Part shown: piece by piece, positions 1-7,731 of the stretch
Layout: every line of letters begins with the position of its first letter
Position numbering within the stretch: position 1 is the first letter of the stretch
Source: Streptomyces olivoverticillatus
Lineage (GTDB): Bacteria > Actinomycetota > Actinomycetes > Streptomycetales > Streptomycetaceae
Direction of reading: 5' to 3'
NCBI RefSeq assembly: GCF_014203555.1
Contig: NZ_JACHJH010000001.1
Coordinates: forward strand, 109,973-173,972
Length of the DNA: 64,000 bases
Notes under the pieces: generated by a model
Told to the model about the DNA's origin: nothing
Database searches by the model: none
What the model saw: the letters and a program-made list of their open reading frames with translations, nothing else
Translations under genes and position numbers: made by a program

Positions 1-242
1 CGCGCCCCGACGAGCTCGGCAGCACCACCGGCCAGTTCGCCCAGCCCACGGGCCCCGGCGACACCGGCCAGTTCCCGCAGCTGCCCGCAGCCGGCAACAC
101 GGGCCAGTTCGCCCGTCCCGCCGACCGGCAGAGCACCGGCCAGTTCGCGCGCCCCGACGAGCTCGGCAGCACCACCGGCCAGTTCGCCCAGCCCACGGGC
201 CCCGGCGACACCGGCCAGTTCCCGCAGCTGCCCGCAGCCGGC
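1..242 (+). repeat. In-frame tandem repeat, 147-bp period, in the cvnA tail
   Basis: Bases 1-95 are identical to 148-242, an offset of 147 bp (49 codons), so the encoded tail repeats in frame. Shorter repeats coding TGQF lie within and beyond each unit. The first copy is cut by the window edge, so the array may extend further upstream. Confidence 0.9.
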
Positions 243-857
243 GAGTCGCAGTCCGGTACGACGGGCCGGTTCGCGCAGCCCGCGACCGCGCCCGGCGACA
301 CGCAGTCCTCGACCACGGGGCAGTTCGCCCAGCCCGGCGAGACCCCGCTGACCGAGAGCACGTCGCAGACGGACCTGCTCGGTGACGGCCGGACGCCGCT
401 CTTCGAGGAGCTGGAGTCCAACTGGTTCCGCGGCACCGCCGAGGGCCAGGCCGCCGTGCCCGAGCAGCCCGCCGACAGCGACCGGTCGCTGCCGCGCCGC
501 GGTGGGAACGCCCAGAACGCCCAGAACGCCCCGGCCGCCGCGGGCGGTTCGCAGGAGAACTGGGCCGCCTCCCCCAACGACGAGCGCTGGCGCCGGGCCG
601 AGCAGGTCCGCGAGCCCGCGGCGGGCGGCACCACCTCGTCCGGGCTGCCGCGGCGCGTGCCGCGAGCCAACCTCGTCGACGGCACCGCCCAGCAGCAGCA
701 GTCCCTTCCGACCGGTCCGGCGGTCTCGCGTGCGCCCGACGACGTACGCGGCCGACTGACCAATCTCCGCCGGGGTATCCAGCAGGGACGTCAGGCCGGA
801 AACAGCTCGGCCACCGGCAGTCACCACGTCGACCCCACTTATCAGCAGGAGCGTTAG
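1..857 (+). CDS. cvnA: CvnA-type sensor histidine-kinase-like protein, C-terminal tail only (5' truncated by window edge)
   Basis: The open frame enters the window at base 3 and ends with TAG at 855-857, giving 284 visible residues; the sensor and kinase domains lie upstream. What remains is a low-complexity Gly/Gln/Pro/Thr-rich tail in which the tetrapeptide TGQF (or TGRF) recurs at least eight times. It is followed by a compact ending (NDERW, GGTTSSGLPRR, ANLV, VSRAPDDVRGRL, NLRRGIQQGR) that is nearly the same as the end of the complete CvnA at 2684-5815. That match, plus cvnB, cvnC and cvnD immediately downstream, identifies it as the cvnA of a first conservon. CvnA proteins are membrane receptors with a histidine-kinase-like ATPase core that are thought to signal through CvnB, CvnC and CvnD. 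The tail is probably cytoplasmic and disordered. Confidence 0.85.
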   Translation, partial: RPDELGSTTGQFAQPTGPGDTGQFPQLPAAGNTGQFARPADRQSTGQFARPDELGSTTGQFAQPTGPGDTGQFPQLPAAGESQSGTTGRFAQPATAPGDTQSSTTGQFAQPGETPLTESTSQTDLLGDGRTPLFEELESNWFRGTAEGQAAVPEQPADSDRSLPRRGGNAQNAQNAPAAAGGSQENWAASPNDERWRRAEQVREPAAGGTTSSGLPRRVPRANLVDGTAQQQQSLPTGPAVSRAPDDVRGRLTNLRRGIQQGRQAGNSSATGSHHVDPTYQQER

Positions 858-1280
858 TTGAGTCCGATGAGCCAGGCGGCGCAGAATCTGAACTGGTTGA
901 TCACCAACTTCGTGGACAACACCCCGGGGGTGTCCCACACGGTGGTGGTCTCCGCCGACGGACTGCTGCTGGCCATGAGCGAAGGCTTCCCGCGGGACCG
1001 CGCCGACCAACTGGCCGCGGTCGCCTCGGGGCTGACCTCCCTGACCGCGGGTGCCTCCCGGATCTTCGAAGGCGGTCACGTCAACCAGACCGTCGTGGAG
1101 ATGGAGCGCGGCTTCCTCTTCATCATGTCCGTCTCCGACGGATCGTCCCTGGCCGTCCTGGCGCACCCGGAGTGCGACATCGGCCTCGTGGGCTACGAAA
1201 TGGCCCTGCTGGTCGACCGCGCGGGCAATGTCCTGACGCCCGAGCTCCGGTCCGAGCTCCAGGGCAGCCTGCTGAACTGA
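858..1280 (+). CDS. cvnB: CvnB, roadblock/LC7-domain protein of conservon 1
   Basis: This 140-residue protein is a single roadblock/LC7 domain of the MglB/CvnB kind, a small dimeric fold that works with Ras-like GTPases. The start chosen is TTG at 858, directly after the cvnA stop, because GGAG at 847-850 lies at the right distance. ATG at 867 is a possible alternative that would remove three residues. The second conservon's copy has the same structure with GTG at the equivalent place, which supports the choice. The two CvnB proteins differ at only two residues (N17S and H74A). The gene lies between cvnA (touching) and cvnC (104-bp gap). The known family role is membrane recruitment of CvnC and CvnD to CvnA; the specific signal is unknown. 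Confidence 0.9.
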   Translation: MSPMSQAAQNLNWLITNFVDNTPGVSHTVVVSADGLLLAMSEGFPRDRADQLAAVASGLTSLTAGASRIFEGGHVNQTVVEMERGFLFIMSVSDGSSLAVLAHPECDIGLVGYEMALLVDRAGNVLTPELRSELQGSLLN

Positions 1281-1384
1281 CCCCACGTACACCGCATGTC
1301 CCGTCCGACCGTAGGCCGAAAACCCACCACCGGCCCCCCGCTCGACGGCATCATTGCCATCCTGCTGTCCCGCCCGGAGGATTC

Positions 1385-1792
1385 ATGACCCCGCCCGCCT
1401 CGCCCGGCCCGTACGGCGCTTCGCATCATCACGCGTCGTACGGGAGTGAAGGCGACCAGCCGCTGGTCCGCCCCTACGCCATGACGGGCGGCCGGACCCG
1501 GCCGCGCTACCAGCTCGCCATCGAGGCACTGGTCAGCTCCACGGCCGACCCGGCTCACCTCGGCAACCTGCTCCCCGAGCACCAGCGGATCTGCCTCCTG
1601 TGCCGTGAGGTCAAGTCGGTCGCGGAGGTCTCCGCGCTGCTGAACATGCCGCTCGGTGTGGCCCGGATCCTGGTCGCCGACCTGGCCGAGGCCGGCATGG
1701 TGGCGATCCACCAGCCGGGCGGCGGCGAGTCCGGCGGTACGCCGGATGTGACACTGCTCGAAAGGGTGCTCAGTGGACTTCGGAAGCTCTAA
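1385..1792 (+). CDS. cvnC: CvnC, DUF742-domain protein of conservon 1
   Basis: Encodes 135 residues of the DUF742 family. A short variable His/Ser-rich N-terminus precedes the conserved block with LVRPYAMTGGRTRPRYQLAI, a central winged-helix-like segment containing CLLCREVKSVAEVSALL, and a terminal LLERVLSGL motif. The start is ATG at 1385, just after CGGAGGATTC, a good ribosome site. An open frame extends to 1172 without such a site and overlaps cvnB, so I rejected that start. The last 20 bp overlap the GTG start of cvnD, implying coupled translation. Conservon studies place CvnC in a membrane complex with CvnB and CvnD; it has no known enzymatic activity. Confidence 0.88.
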   Translation: MTPPASPGPYGASHHHASYGSEGDQPLVRPYAMTGGRTRPRYQLAIEALVSSTADPAHLGNLLPEHQRICLLCREVKSVAEVSALLNMPLGVARILVADLAEAGMVAIHQPGGGESGGTPDVTLLERVLSGLRKL

Positions 1793-2357
1793 CACAGGCG
1801 CCGTCGGCCGCTCCACCACCTCCGCGAAGATCGTGGTGGCGGGCGGCTTCGGCGTCGGCAAGACGACGTTCGTCGGCGCGGTCTCGGAGATCAGCCCGCT
1901 GCGGACCGAAGCCGTGATGACCTCCGCCTCGGCGGGCATCGACGACCTGAGCCACGTCCAGGACAAGACCACGACCACCGTGGCGATGGATTTCGGCCGC
2001 ATCACCCTCGATGACGACCTGATCCTGTACCTGTTCGGCACGCCCGGACAGGACCGCTTCTGGTTCATGTGGGACGACCTGGTGCGCGGTGCCATCGGCG
2101 CCGTCGTGCTCGTCGACACCCGCCGCCTCGCCGACTGCTTCCCCGCCGTCGACTACTTCGAGAACAGCGGCCTGCCCTTCGTCATCGCCCTCAACGGCTT
2201 CGACGGACACCAGCCGTACGCCCCCGAAGAGGTCCGCGAGGCCCTCCAGATCGGCCCCGACACACCGATCATCGTCACCGATGCCCGCCACCGGAACGAG
2301 GCCAAGAGCGCCCTCATCACCCTGGTGGAACACGCCCTGATGGCGCGGCTGAAATAA
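1773..2357 (+). CDS. cvnD: CvnD, small Ras-like GTPase of conservon 1
   Basis: This 194-residue GTPase is of the MglA/CvnD type. The P-loop GGFGVGKT is at residues 24-31, the switch II motif GTPGQDRFW is in mid-protein, and the base-recognition site reads NGFDG in place of NKxD, as is usual in this family. It starts at GTG 1773 inside the 3' end of cvnC (20-bp overlap). A 246-bp stretch (2016-2261) is identical at the DNA level to the second conservon's cvnD (7069-7314), while flanking sequence is clearly diverged. The likely role is the GTP-switch output of the CvnA receptor system at the inner face of the membrane. Confidence 0.92.
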   Translation: MDFGSSNTGAVGRSTTSAKIVVAGGFGVGKTTFVGAVSEISPLRTEAVMTSASAGIDDLSHVQDKTTTTVAMDFGRITLDDDLILYLFGTPGQDRFWFMWDDLVRGAIGAVVLVDTRRLADCFPAVDYFENSGLPFVIALNGFDGHQPYAPEEVREALQIGPDTPIIVTDARHRNEAKSALITLVEHALMARLK

Positions 2358-2683
2358 CGTGGTACACACCCCGGATGTGACGGGGCGTGAGTTGTGGCAT
2401 TGACCACGGACCACTTCGGTATTCATAACGTTTCGACAGAGAATTGGCCGGACGCGACCACAGGGCGCGTCCGGCCAACTTCGCTGTGCACACACTTCCT
2501 CGGCCATTTGGCGTGGCTCGGCCTTAATGCCCGTTTTATGTCAGGCAAATCGCGCCCTTCACGGGCTCTGTCCGTTGTTTGGAATGCACCTGCCCGACGT
2601 GCTGGAATTCCCGGACTGAGCAGTCACGGCTCAGCAGATAAACGGCACAGCACAGGTGCCGACGCCGAGAGGTTGTTGGTCGA
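2358..2683 (+). other. Gap between the two conservons: hairpin plus presumed promoter of conservon 2
   Basis: No gene is seen in these 326 bp. The first half holds a strong hairpin (2444-2478). The rest, down to the GTG at 2684, is comparatively AT-rich around 2525-2590 and presumably carries the promoter of the second conservon. I could not identify convincing -35 and -10 elements. Confidence 0.5.
2444..2478 (+). terminator. Hairpin closing conservon 1
   Basis: A perfect 13-bp stem, TTGGCCGGACGCG at 2444-2456 pairing with CGCGTCCGGCCAA at 2466-2478, with a 9-nt loop. It lies 86 bp after the cvnD stop. There is no U-tract, as is common for Streptomyces terminators. Confidence 0.6.
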
Positions 2684-5600
2684 GTGAGGCGAAGAAAGAC
2701 GGGCGCCGCGCAGCAGACGCGAGACGCGCGGGGTAACTTCACCCCGCCCTCGCGTTCCGCGGTGCCACCGTCCGATATGCCCGAGTCCCCCGCGCCCGCC
2801 GAGGGTCGTGGCGGGAGATTCTCGCCCCGCAACTGGCGCGTGCCCGTCCGGCTGAACGCGATCCTGCTCATCCCGGTGATCATCGCCCTGGTCTTCGGCG
2901 GACTGGACGTCAACAAGTCCGTCGACACCTGGACCGAGGCGAAGGACGCCGCGAACACCGCACGTGTGGTGCGGGCCGCGGCCACCTACGCCCACGCCGT
3001 CATCGACGAGCGCGACATCAGCGCCAAGCCGATGCTCGAAGGCAACCGGGACGACCCGGCGATCGCCAAGGCCCGGGAGACCACGGACAGTGCTCGCGCG
3101 GCGTTCGACAAGAGCGTCAAGAGCATGCCGAACACCCCGAGCCTCCAGCGCCGGCTGAAGCTGGTGCGCGATGCCGAGCCGACGCTTCCCAAGCTGCGCC
3201 AGGCCGCCTACACGCCTGCCCTGGAAGGGGCGAAGACGGAGGACGGCTACGGCGCCATCCAGCGTCCCCTCATGGCGTTCACCAACGAGCTGGGCCTGGG
3301 CACCGGCAACGTCACCTCGTACGGCCGCATGGTCTACGCGGTGTCGCTGGCGAAGGCCGCCGAGTCGCTGCAGCGCTCGATCGGCGTGCACCTGCTGCTC
3401 AAGCCCGGCACGGCCAAGGAGCACGAGACGCTGCTGACGGCGTTCTCCTCCTACAACTTCCTCGAGTACATCGCCCGCGGCGAGTACGAGGCCGGTGGCA
3501 CCGAAGAGGACATCAAGCGCCTCAACGACGCCCTGGGCCACGACGGACAGGTGGACGAGCAGAACAAGATGGCCCTGGTCATCATGTCCGGCGCCACCAA
3601 CACGCAGCTCAAGGCCAAGGGCATCACCGCCGACAGCTGGCTCGCCGCCTCCACGGCGAAGTTCGGTGCGTACCGCTCCGTCGAGGAGCAGCTGGCGGAC
3701 AAGGCCGTGAACGAGGCGGAGAACATCTCCTCCTCCGCCCAGCAGGACGCCATCGTCAACTCCTCGATCATGGTGTTCGCCCTGCTGGTGGCCTTCCTCG
3801 TGGCCGGCAGGATGGCCCGCTCCATGAGCAACAACATGCTGCGGCTGCGCGCCGCCGCCTTCGACGTGGCCGAGCAGCGCCTGCCCGCGCTGGTCGACCA
3901 GCTCTCGCGGACCAACCCCGGCCGGGTCGACACCCGCACCGAGCCGATCCCGATCACCACCAAGGACGAGATCGGGCAGGTGGCCCGCGCCTTCGACCAG
4001 GTGCACCGGGAGGCCGTGCGGCTCGCCGCCGAGCAGGCGCTGCTGCGAGGCAACGTCAACGCGATCTTCACCAACCTGTCGCACCGCAACCAGACTCTGA
4101 TCGAGGGCCAGCTGACCCTCATCACCGAGCTGGAGAACAACGAGGCGGACCCGGACCAGCTGGAGAGCCTCTTCCGGCTCGACCACCTGGCCACCCGTAT
4201 GCGGCGCAACGGCGAGAACCTGCTGATTCTCGCCGGCGAGGAGCCCGGCCGCCGCTGGGACCAGCCGATCCCGCTGGTCGACGTGTTGCGCGCCGCCTCC
4301 TCCGAGGTGGAGGCCTACGAGCGCATCGAGCTCAGCGGCGTCCCGGAGGCCGAGATCCACGGCCTCGCCGTGACCGACCTCGTGCACCTGCTCGCCGAGC
4401 TGCTGGAGAACGCCACCACGTTCTCCTCCCCGCACACCAAGGTCCGCGTGACCGCGACCCGGCTGCCCGACGGCCGCGTCATGGTCGAGATCCACGACAA
4501 GGGCATCGGCCTGACCGCCGAGGACTTCGCGGACATCAACCACAAGCTGGCCAACCCGCCGACCGTGGACGCCGCGATCTCCCAGCGCATGGGTCTGTTC
4601 GTGGTCGGCCGCCTGGCGACCCGGCACGGCATCCGCGTCCAGTTGCGCCCCTCGGGCGAGCAGGCGGGCACCACCTCCCTGGTGATGCTGCCGGACGCGA
4701 TCACCCACGGTGGTGGTGGCGAGGACAGCGCCCCGGACGACTTCACGGTCTCCCGGATGGTCCCCGAGCAGCAGTCGGCCCCGCAGGCCGGTCAGCGCAC
4801 CGCGGCGGAGCTGGGCTTCGACGACTCCCGCTACGAGGCGGGCGAGAACGACCGGCAGAGCGCCCCCGGCGCGATGGACCCGGTCGGCCGCTCGCTGCAG
4901 CGCGAGGAGCGCCGTGCGTCGCTCGGCTCCCAGGGCCCCGAGGGCCAGCGCCCGCTGTTCCGCGACGAGGTGCCCCAGCAGCAGTACGAGCAGCCGCAGG
5001 CCCCGCCCCCGTACCAGCAGCCGCAGGCCGAGGCCCCCGCGCCGCAGGCCCAGCAGCCGCAGATGCCCCAGCAGGCCCAGGAGCAGTACGGCGAGCAGCA
5101 GTACAACGCCCAGCAGTACCAGGAGACCGCCTACGCGGAATCCGGCTACGCCGAGCAGCCGGCGGACTCCTCGCAGACCTACGGCGACTACAACGCCCCC
5201 GCGTACCAAGGGGAGTGGGCCGAGCAGGGTACGTACCAGCACGGGTACGGCCAGGACTACGCAGCGGAGCCGGAATCCCAGCCGTCCGCTGACACGGCCC
5301 AGCCGGAGCGCGTAGAGTTCGACCGTCCGGGCCCCGCCTCGAGCGGCTCCCCCTCGCTGACCGGGTCCGGTCTGCCGCGCCGCGACAAGCGGTGGCAGCA
5401 AACCGAGACGGGCGAGGAGGCCACGAGGGACGGCGCAGAACCGGAGCGGTCCCGGCAGGAGGTCCCGCAGCCTCAGGAGAGCGACAACTCCGAGTGGCGG
5501 TCGGCCAACGACGAACGCTGGCACCGCGCCGAGCGGCTCAAGGACCCGAAGGCCGGCGGAGTGACCTCCTCCGGACTCCCCCGCCGCATACCCAAGGCCA

Positions 5601-5815
5601 ACCTGGTCGAGGGCAAGGCGGCCCAGACCGCGCAGAGCGGCCCCCAGGTATCCCGCGCACCGGAGGATGTCCGCGGCAGGTTGGCGAACCTGCGCCGCGG
5701 CATCCAGCAGGGGCGCAACGCGGGGACCGAGCCCACCTCGGCCTCCGCCCACGACCAGCATGAGCAACACGACCAGGGCTACGGCCCCGGCGGCACCTAC
5801 GATCAGGAGCGTTAG
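2684..5815 (+). CDS. cvnA: CvnA, nitrate-sensor-like membrane histidine-kinase-like receptor of conservon 2
   Basis: Encodes 1043 residues, starting at GTG 2684. A charged N-terminus is followed by transmembrane segment 1 (about 59-74), an extracytoplasmic NIT-like helical sensor domain (about 80-355), transmembrane segment 2 (about 361-377), a HAMP region (378-440) and a dimerisation helix with NLSHRNQ (candidate His467). An HATPase_c domain follows with N-box ELLENATTF and G-box HDKGIG (about 565-672). Residues 680-1000 are a Gln/Pro/Tyr-rich disordered tail. The last 100 residues carry the ending shared with the other CvnA. The stop is 1 bp before cvnB. The family is thought to act through the CvnB-C-D GTPase module, not a classical response regulator; the ligand is unknown. 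Confidence 0.92.
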   Translation: MRRRKTGAAQQTRDARGNFTPPSRSAVPPSDMPESPAPAEGRGGRFSPRNWRVPVRLNAILLIPVIIALVFGGLDVNKSVDTWTEAKDAANTARVVRAAATYAHAVIDERDISAKPMLEGNRDDPAIAKARETTDSARAAFDKSVKSMPNTPSLQRRLKLVRDAEPTLPKLRQAAYTPALEGAKTEDGYGAIQRPLMAFTNELGLGTGNVTSYGRMVYAVSLAKAAESLQRSIGVHLLLKPGTAKEHETLLTAFSSYNFLEYIARGEYEAGGTEEDIKRLNDALGHDGQVDEQNKMALVIMSGATNTQLKAKGITADSWLAASTAKFGAYRSVEEQLADKAVNEAENISSSAQQDAIVNSSIMVFALLVAFLVAGRMARSMSNNMLRLRAAAFDVAEQRLPALVDQLSRTNPGRVDTRTEPIPITTKDEIGQVARAFDQVHREAVRLAAEQALLRGNVNAIFTNLSHRNQTLIEGQLTLITELENNEADPDQLESLFRLDHLATRMRRNGENLLILAGEEPGRRWDQPIPLVDVLRAASSEVEAYERIELSGVPEAEIHGLAVTDLVHLLAELLENATTFSSPHTKVRVTATRLPDGRVMVEIHDKGIGLTAEDFADINHKLANPPTVDAAISQRMGLFVVGRLATRHGIRVQLRPSGEQAGTTSLVMLPDAITHGGGGEDSAPDDFTVSRMVPEQQSAPQAGQRTAAELGFDDSRYEAGENDRQSAPGAMDPVGRSLQREERRASLGSQGPEGQRPLFRDEVPQQQYEQPQAPPPYQQPQAEAPAPQAQQPQMPQQAQEQYGEQQYNAQQYQETAYAESGYAEQPADSSQTYGDYNAPAYQGEWAEQGTYQHGYGQDYAAEPESQPSADTAQPERVEFDRPGPASSGSPSLTGSGLPRRDKRWQQTETGEEATRDGAEPERSRQEVPQPQESDNSEWRSANDERWHRAERLKDPKAGGVTSSGLPRRIPKANLVEGKAAQTAQSGPQVSRAPEDVRGRLANLRRGIQQGRNAGTEPTSASAHDQHEQHDQGYGPGGTYDQER

Positions 5816-5816
5816 T

Positions 5817-6239
5817 GTGAGCCCGATGAGCCAGGCGGCGCAGAACCTGAACTGGTTGATCACCAGTTTCGTGGACAACACCCCAGGGGTGTCCCACACC
5901 GTCGTGGTCTCCGCCGACGGACTCCTTCTGGCGATGTCCGAAGGGTTTCCGCGGGACCGCGCCGACCAGCTGGCGGCAGTCGCCTCCGGGCTGACCTCGC
6001 TGACCGCGGGTGCCTCCCGGATCTTCGAGGGCGGCGCCGTCAACCAGACCGTGGTGGAGATGGAGCGCGGCTTCCTCTTCATCATGTCCGTCTCCGACGG
6101 ATCCTCGCTGGCCGTGCTGGCGCACCCGGAGTGCGACATCGGCCTCGTGGGCTACGAGATGGCCCTCCTGGTGGACCGGGCGGGCAATGTGCTGACGCCC
6201 GAGCTCCGGTCCGAACTGCAGGGGAGCCTTCTCAACTAG
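5817..6239 (+). CDS. cvnB: CvnB, roadblock/LC7-domain protein of conservon 2
   Basis: This 140-residue roadblock protein is identical to the first CvnB except at positions 17 and 74. The start is GTG 5817, one base after the cvnA stop, served by the AGGAG within the cvnA end; ATG at 5826 is the alternative. DNA divergence from the first copy is mostly silent, so the pair is under strong protein-level constraint. The role is as for CvnB at 858. Confidence 0.92.
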   Translation: MSPMSQAAQNLNWLITSFVDNTPGVSHTVVVSADGLLLAMSEGFPRDRADQLAAVASGLTSLTAGASRIFEGGAVNQTVVEMERGFLFIMSVSDGSSLAVLAHPECDIGLVGYEMALLVDRAGNVLTPELRSELQGSLLN

Positions 6240-6323
6240 CAAAGAGGCAGTGCGTTTCGCGCCACCGCGCCATAAGGTGCGGTGGCGCGACCAGCAGCAG
6301 ACAGGCAAGTTGGAGGAGGAAAC

Positions 6324-6848
6324 GTGGCAACGCCCCCAGGCGGTTACCCGTATGGCAATGACCAGCAGGCTCAACCCCCGTTGAACCGCTTCAACTTCCC
6401 CTCCTCACCAAGCCACCAGGCCATGCCGGAGCAGCAGCGCCCTCCGCACGTGCCGTCCCAGCCTCAGCAGCACCGGCGCGCACCGTCGTCCCCCGCGGGC
6501 GGCAAGCACAACCCGCTGGTCCGTCCTTATGCGATGACCGGCGGCCGGACTCGGCCGCGTTACCAGCTCGCCATCGAGGCGCTGGTGCACACCACGGCCC
6601 AGACGTCCCAGCTCCAAGGGCAGTTGCCGGAACACCAGCGCATCTGCTTCCTGTGCCGTGAGATCAAATCGGTCGCCGAGATCTCGGCACTTCTGTCCAT
6701 CCCGCTCGGCGTCGCCCGAATCCTCGTCGCCGACCTGGCGGAGGCCGGACTCGTCGCCATTCATCAGCCCGGCGGCGACGCGTCCGCCGGCGGCCAGCCT
6801 GACGTGACACTGCTCGAAAGGGTGCTCAGTGGACTTCGGAACCTCTAG
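6324..6848 (+). CDS. cvnC: CvnC, DUF742-domain protein of conservon 2
   Basis: Encodes 174 residues of DUF742. Its N-terminal extension is longer and Gln/Pro-rich compared with the first copy (about 65 residues before the conserved LVRPYAMTGGRTRPR block). The GTG at 6324 is chosen because TGGAGGAGG lies 5-13 bases upstream; an upstream in-frame ATG at 6282 has no such site. The 3' end overlaps cvnD by 20 bp exactly as in conservon 1. The variable N-terminus against a near-identical core suggests that specificity or localisation sits in the extension. Confidence 0.9.
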   Translation: MATPPGGYPYGNDQQAQPPLNRFNFPSSPSHQAMPEQQRPPHVPSQPQQHRRAPSSPAGGKHNPLVRPYAMTGGRTRPRYQLAIEALVHTTAQTSQLQGQLPEHQRICFLCREIKSVAEISALLSIPLGVARILVADLAEAGLVAIHQPGGDASAGGQPDVTLLERVLSGLRNL

Positions 6849-7410
6849 CGGCGAGCCAGCCCGCTCCACCACCTCCGCAAAGATCGTGGTGGCGGGTGGC
6901 TTCGGCGTGGGCAAGACCACGTTCGTCGGCGCGGTCTCGGAGATCAACCCGCTGCGCACCGAAGCCGTCATGACCTCCGCCTCGGCGGGCATCGACGACC
7001 TCACCCACGCGCCGGACAAGACCACGACGACCGTGGCCATGGACTTCGGCCGTATCACCTTGGACCAGGACCTGATCCTGTACCTGTTCGGCACGCCCGG
7101 ACAGGACCGCTTCTGGTTCATGTGGGACGACCTGGTGCGCGGTGCCATCGGCGCCGTCGTGCTCGTCGACACCCGCCGCCTCGCCGACTGCTTCCCCGCC
7201 GTCGACTACTTCGAGAACAGCGGCCTGCCCTTCGTCATCGCCCTCAACGGCTTCGACGGACACCAGCCGTACGCCCCCGAAGAGGTCCGCGAGGCCCTCC
7301 AGATCGGCCCCGACGCGCCGATCATCACCACCGACGCCCGGCATCGCAACGAGGCCAAGAGCGCCCTCATCACGCTCGTCGAGCATGCCCTCATGGCGCG
7401 GCTCCGCTAG
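6829..7410 (+). CDS. cvnD: CvnD, small Ras-like GTPase of conservon 2
   Basis: A 193-residue GTPase with P-loop GGFGVGKT, GTPGQDRFW and NGFDG. It differs from the first CvnD mainly in its first 12 residues and a few positions such as THAPDK for SHVQDK. It starts with GTG inside cvnC. It is the last gene of the operon and is followed 9 bp later by a strong terminator. With almost identical CvnB and CvnD proteins, cross-talk between the two conservons is likely unless the receptor or CvnC N-termini impose specificity. Confidence 0.92.
   Translation: MDFGTSSGEPARSTTSAKIVVAGGFGVGKTTFVGAVSEINPLRTEAVMTSASAGIDDLTHAPDKTTTTVAMDFGRITLDQDLILYLFGTPGQDRFWFMWDDLVRGAIGAVVLVDTRRLADCFPAVDYFENSGLPFVIALNGFDGHQPYAPEEVREALQIGPDAPIITTDARHRNEAKSALITLVEHALMARLR
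7069..7314 (+). repeat. 246-bp tract identical to 2016-2261 (cvnD2 versus cvnD1)
   Basis: Read base by base, these 246 bp match 2016-2261 without a mismatch (offset 5053). The preceding ~180 bp of the same two genes differ at roughly one base in ten, many of them silent. Confidence 0.92.
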
Positions 7411-7419
7411 CACGGATGC

Positions 7420-7465
7420 GACAAGGTCCCCGCACTCCTCGGGAGTGCGGGGACCTTGTCGTTTT
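7420..7465 (+). terminator. Rho-independent terminator of conservon 2
   Basis: A perfect 19-bp stem (7420-7438 with 7442-7460), TCG loop, followed by GTTTT. It lies just after cvnD and between convergent units, so it probably also stops transcripts coming from accE on the other strand. Confidence 0.93.
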
Positions 7466-7520
7466 GCTCGGCTTCGTTTCGCTCGGCGTGCGGGGCGTGA
7501 GCCCTGCCGAGGAGGGGTTG

Positions 7521-7718
7521 TCAGCCCTGCCAGCTGTGCGGCGCCCGGAAGCCGGGCGTGCGCTCCAGGCGGCGCCAGCCGGCCGCGGTGCGGCGGGGGC
7601 GGGCGGGGGTGGCGTCCGGGTTGCCGGCGGCGGCGCGGGCGAGGAGGACGGCGGTCACGGCGGCCAGTTCCTCGGCGTCCGCGGTGCCCTTCTCGACGCG
7701 TACGAGCGTGTCACTCAT
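7521..7718 (-). CDS. accE: Acyl-CoA carboxylase epsilon subunit (AccE)
   Basis: This 65-residue basic protein has the features of actinobacterial acyl-CoA carboxylase epsilon subunits: an N-terminal VRVEKG strand, an Ala-rich helix EELAAVTAVLLARAA, and a C-terminal W-containing segment ending HSWQG. Epsilon subunits bind the biotinylated alpha and beta subunits and raise the activity of the acetyl/propionyl-CoA carboxylase complex. It starts 13 bp after accB ends, so the two form one operon. The alpha subunit is not in the window. Confidence 0.88.
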   Translation of the reverse strand: MSDTLVRVEKGTADAEELAAVTAVLLARAAAGNPDATPARPRRTAAGWRRLERTPGFRAPHSWQG

Positions 7719-7731
7719 GGGGTCGTCTCCG

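Noticed and set aside
1172..1384. Longer cvnC reading from 1172
   Set aside because: It would overlap cvnB heavily and has no ribosome site; ATG 1385 has CGGAGGATTC directly upstream.
2624..6139. A 1171-codon open frame antisense to cvnA2
   Set aside because: It exists because high third-position GC suppresses stops on the opposite strand. The sense frame has clear CvnA domains, and the antisense product is Leu/Val/Arg-rich without any motif.
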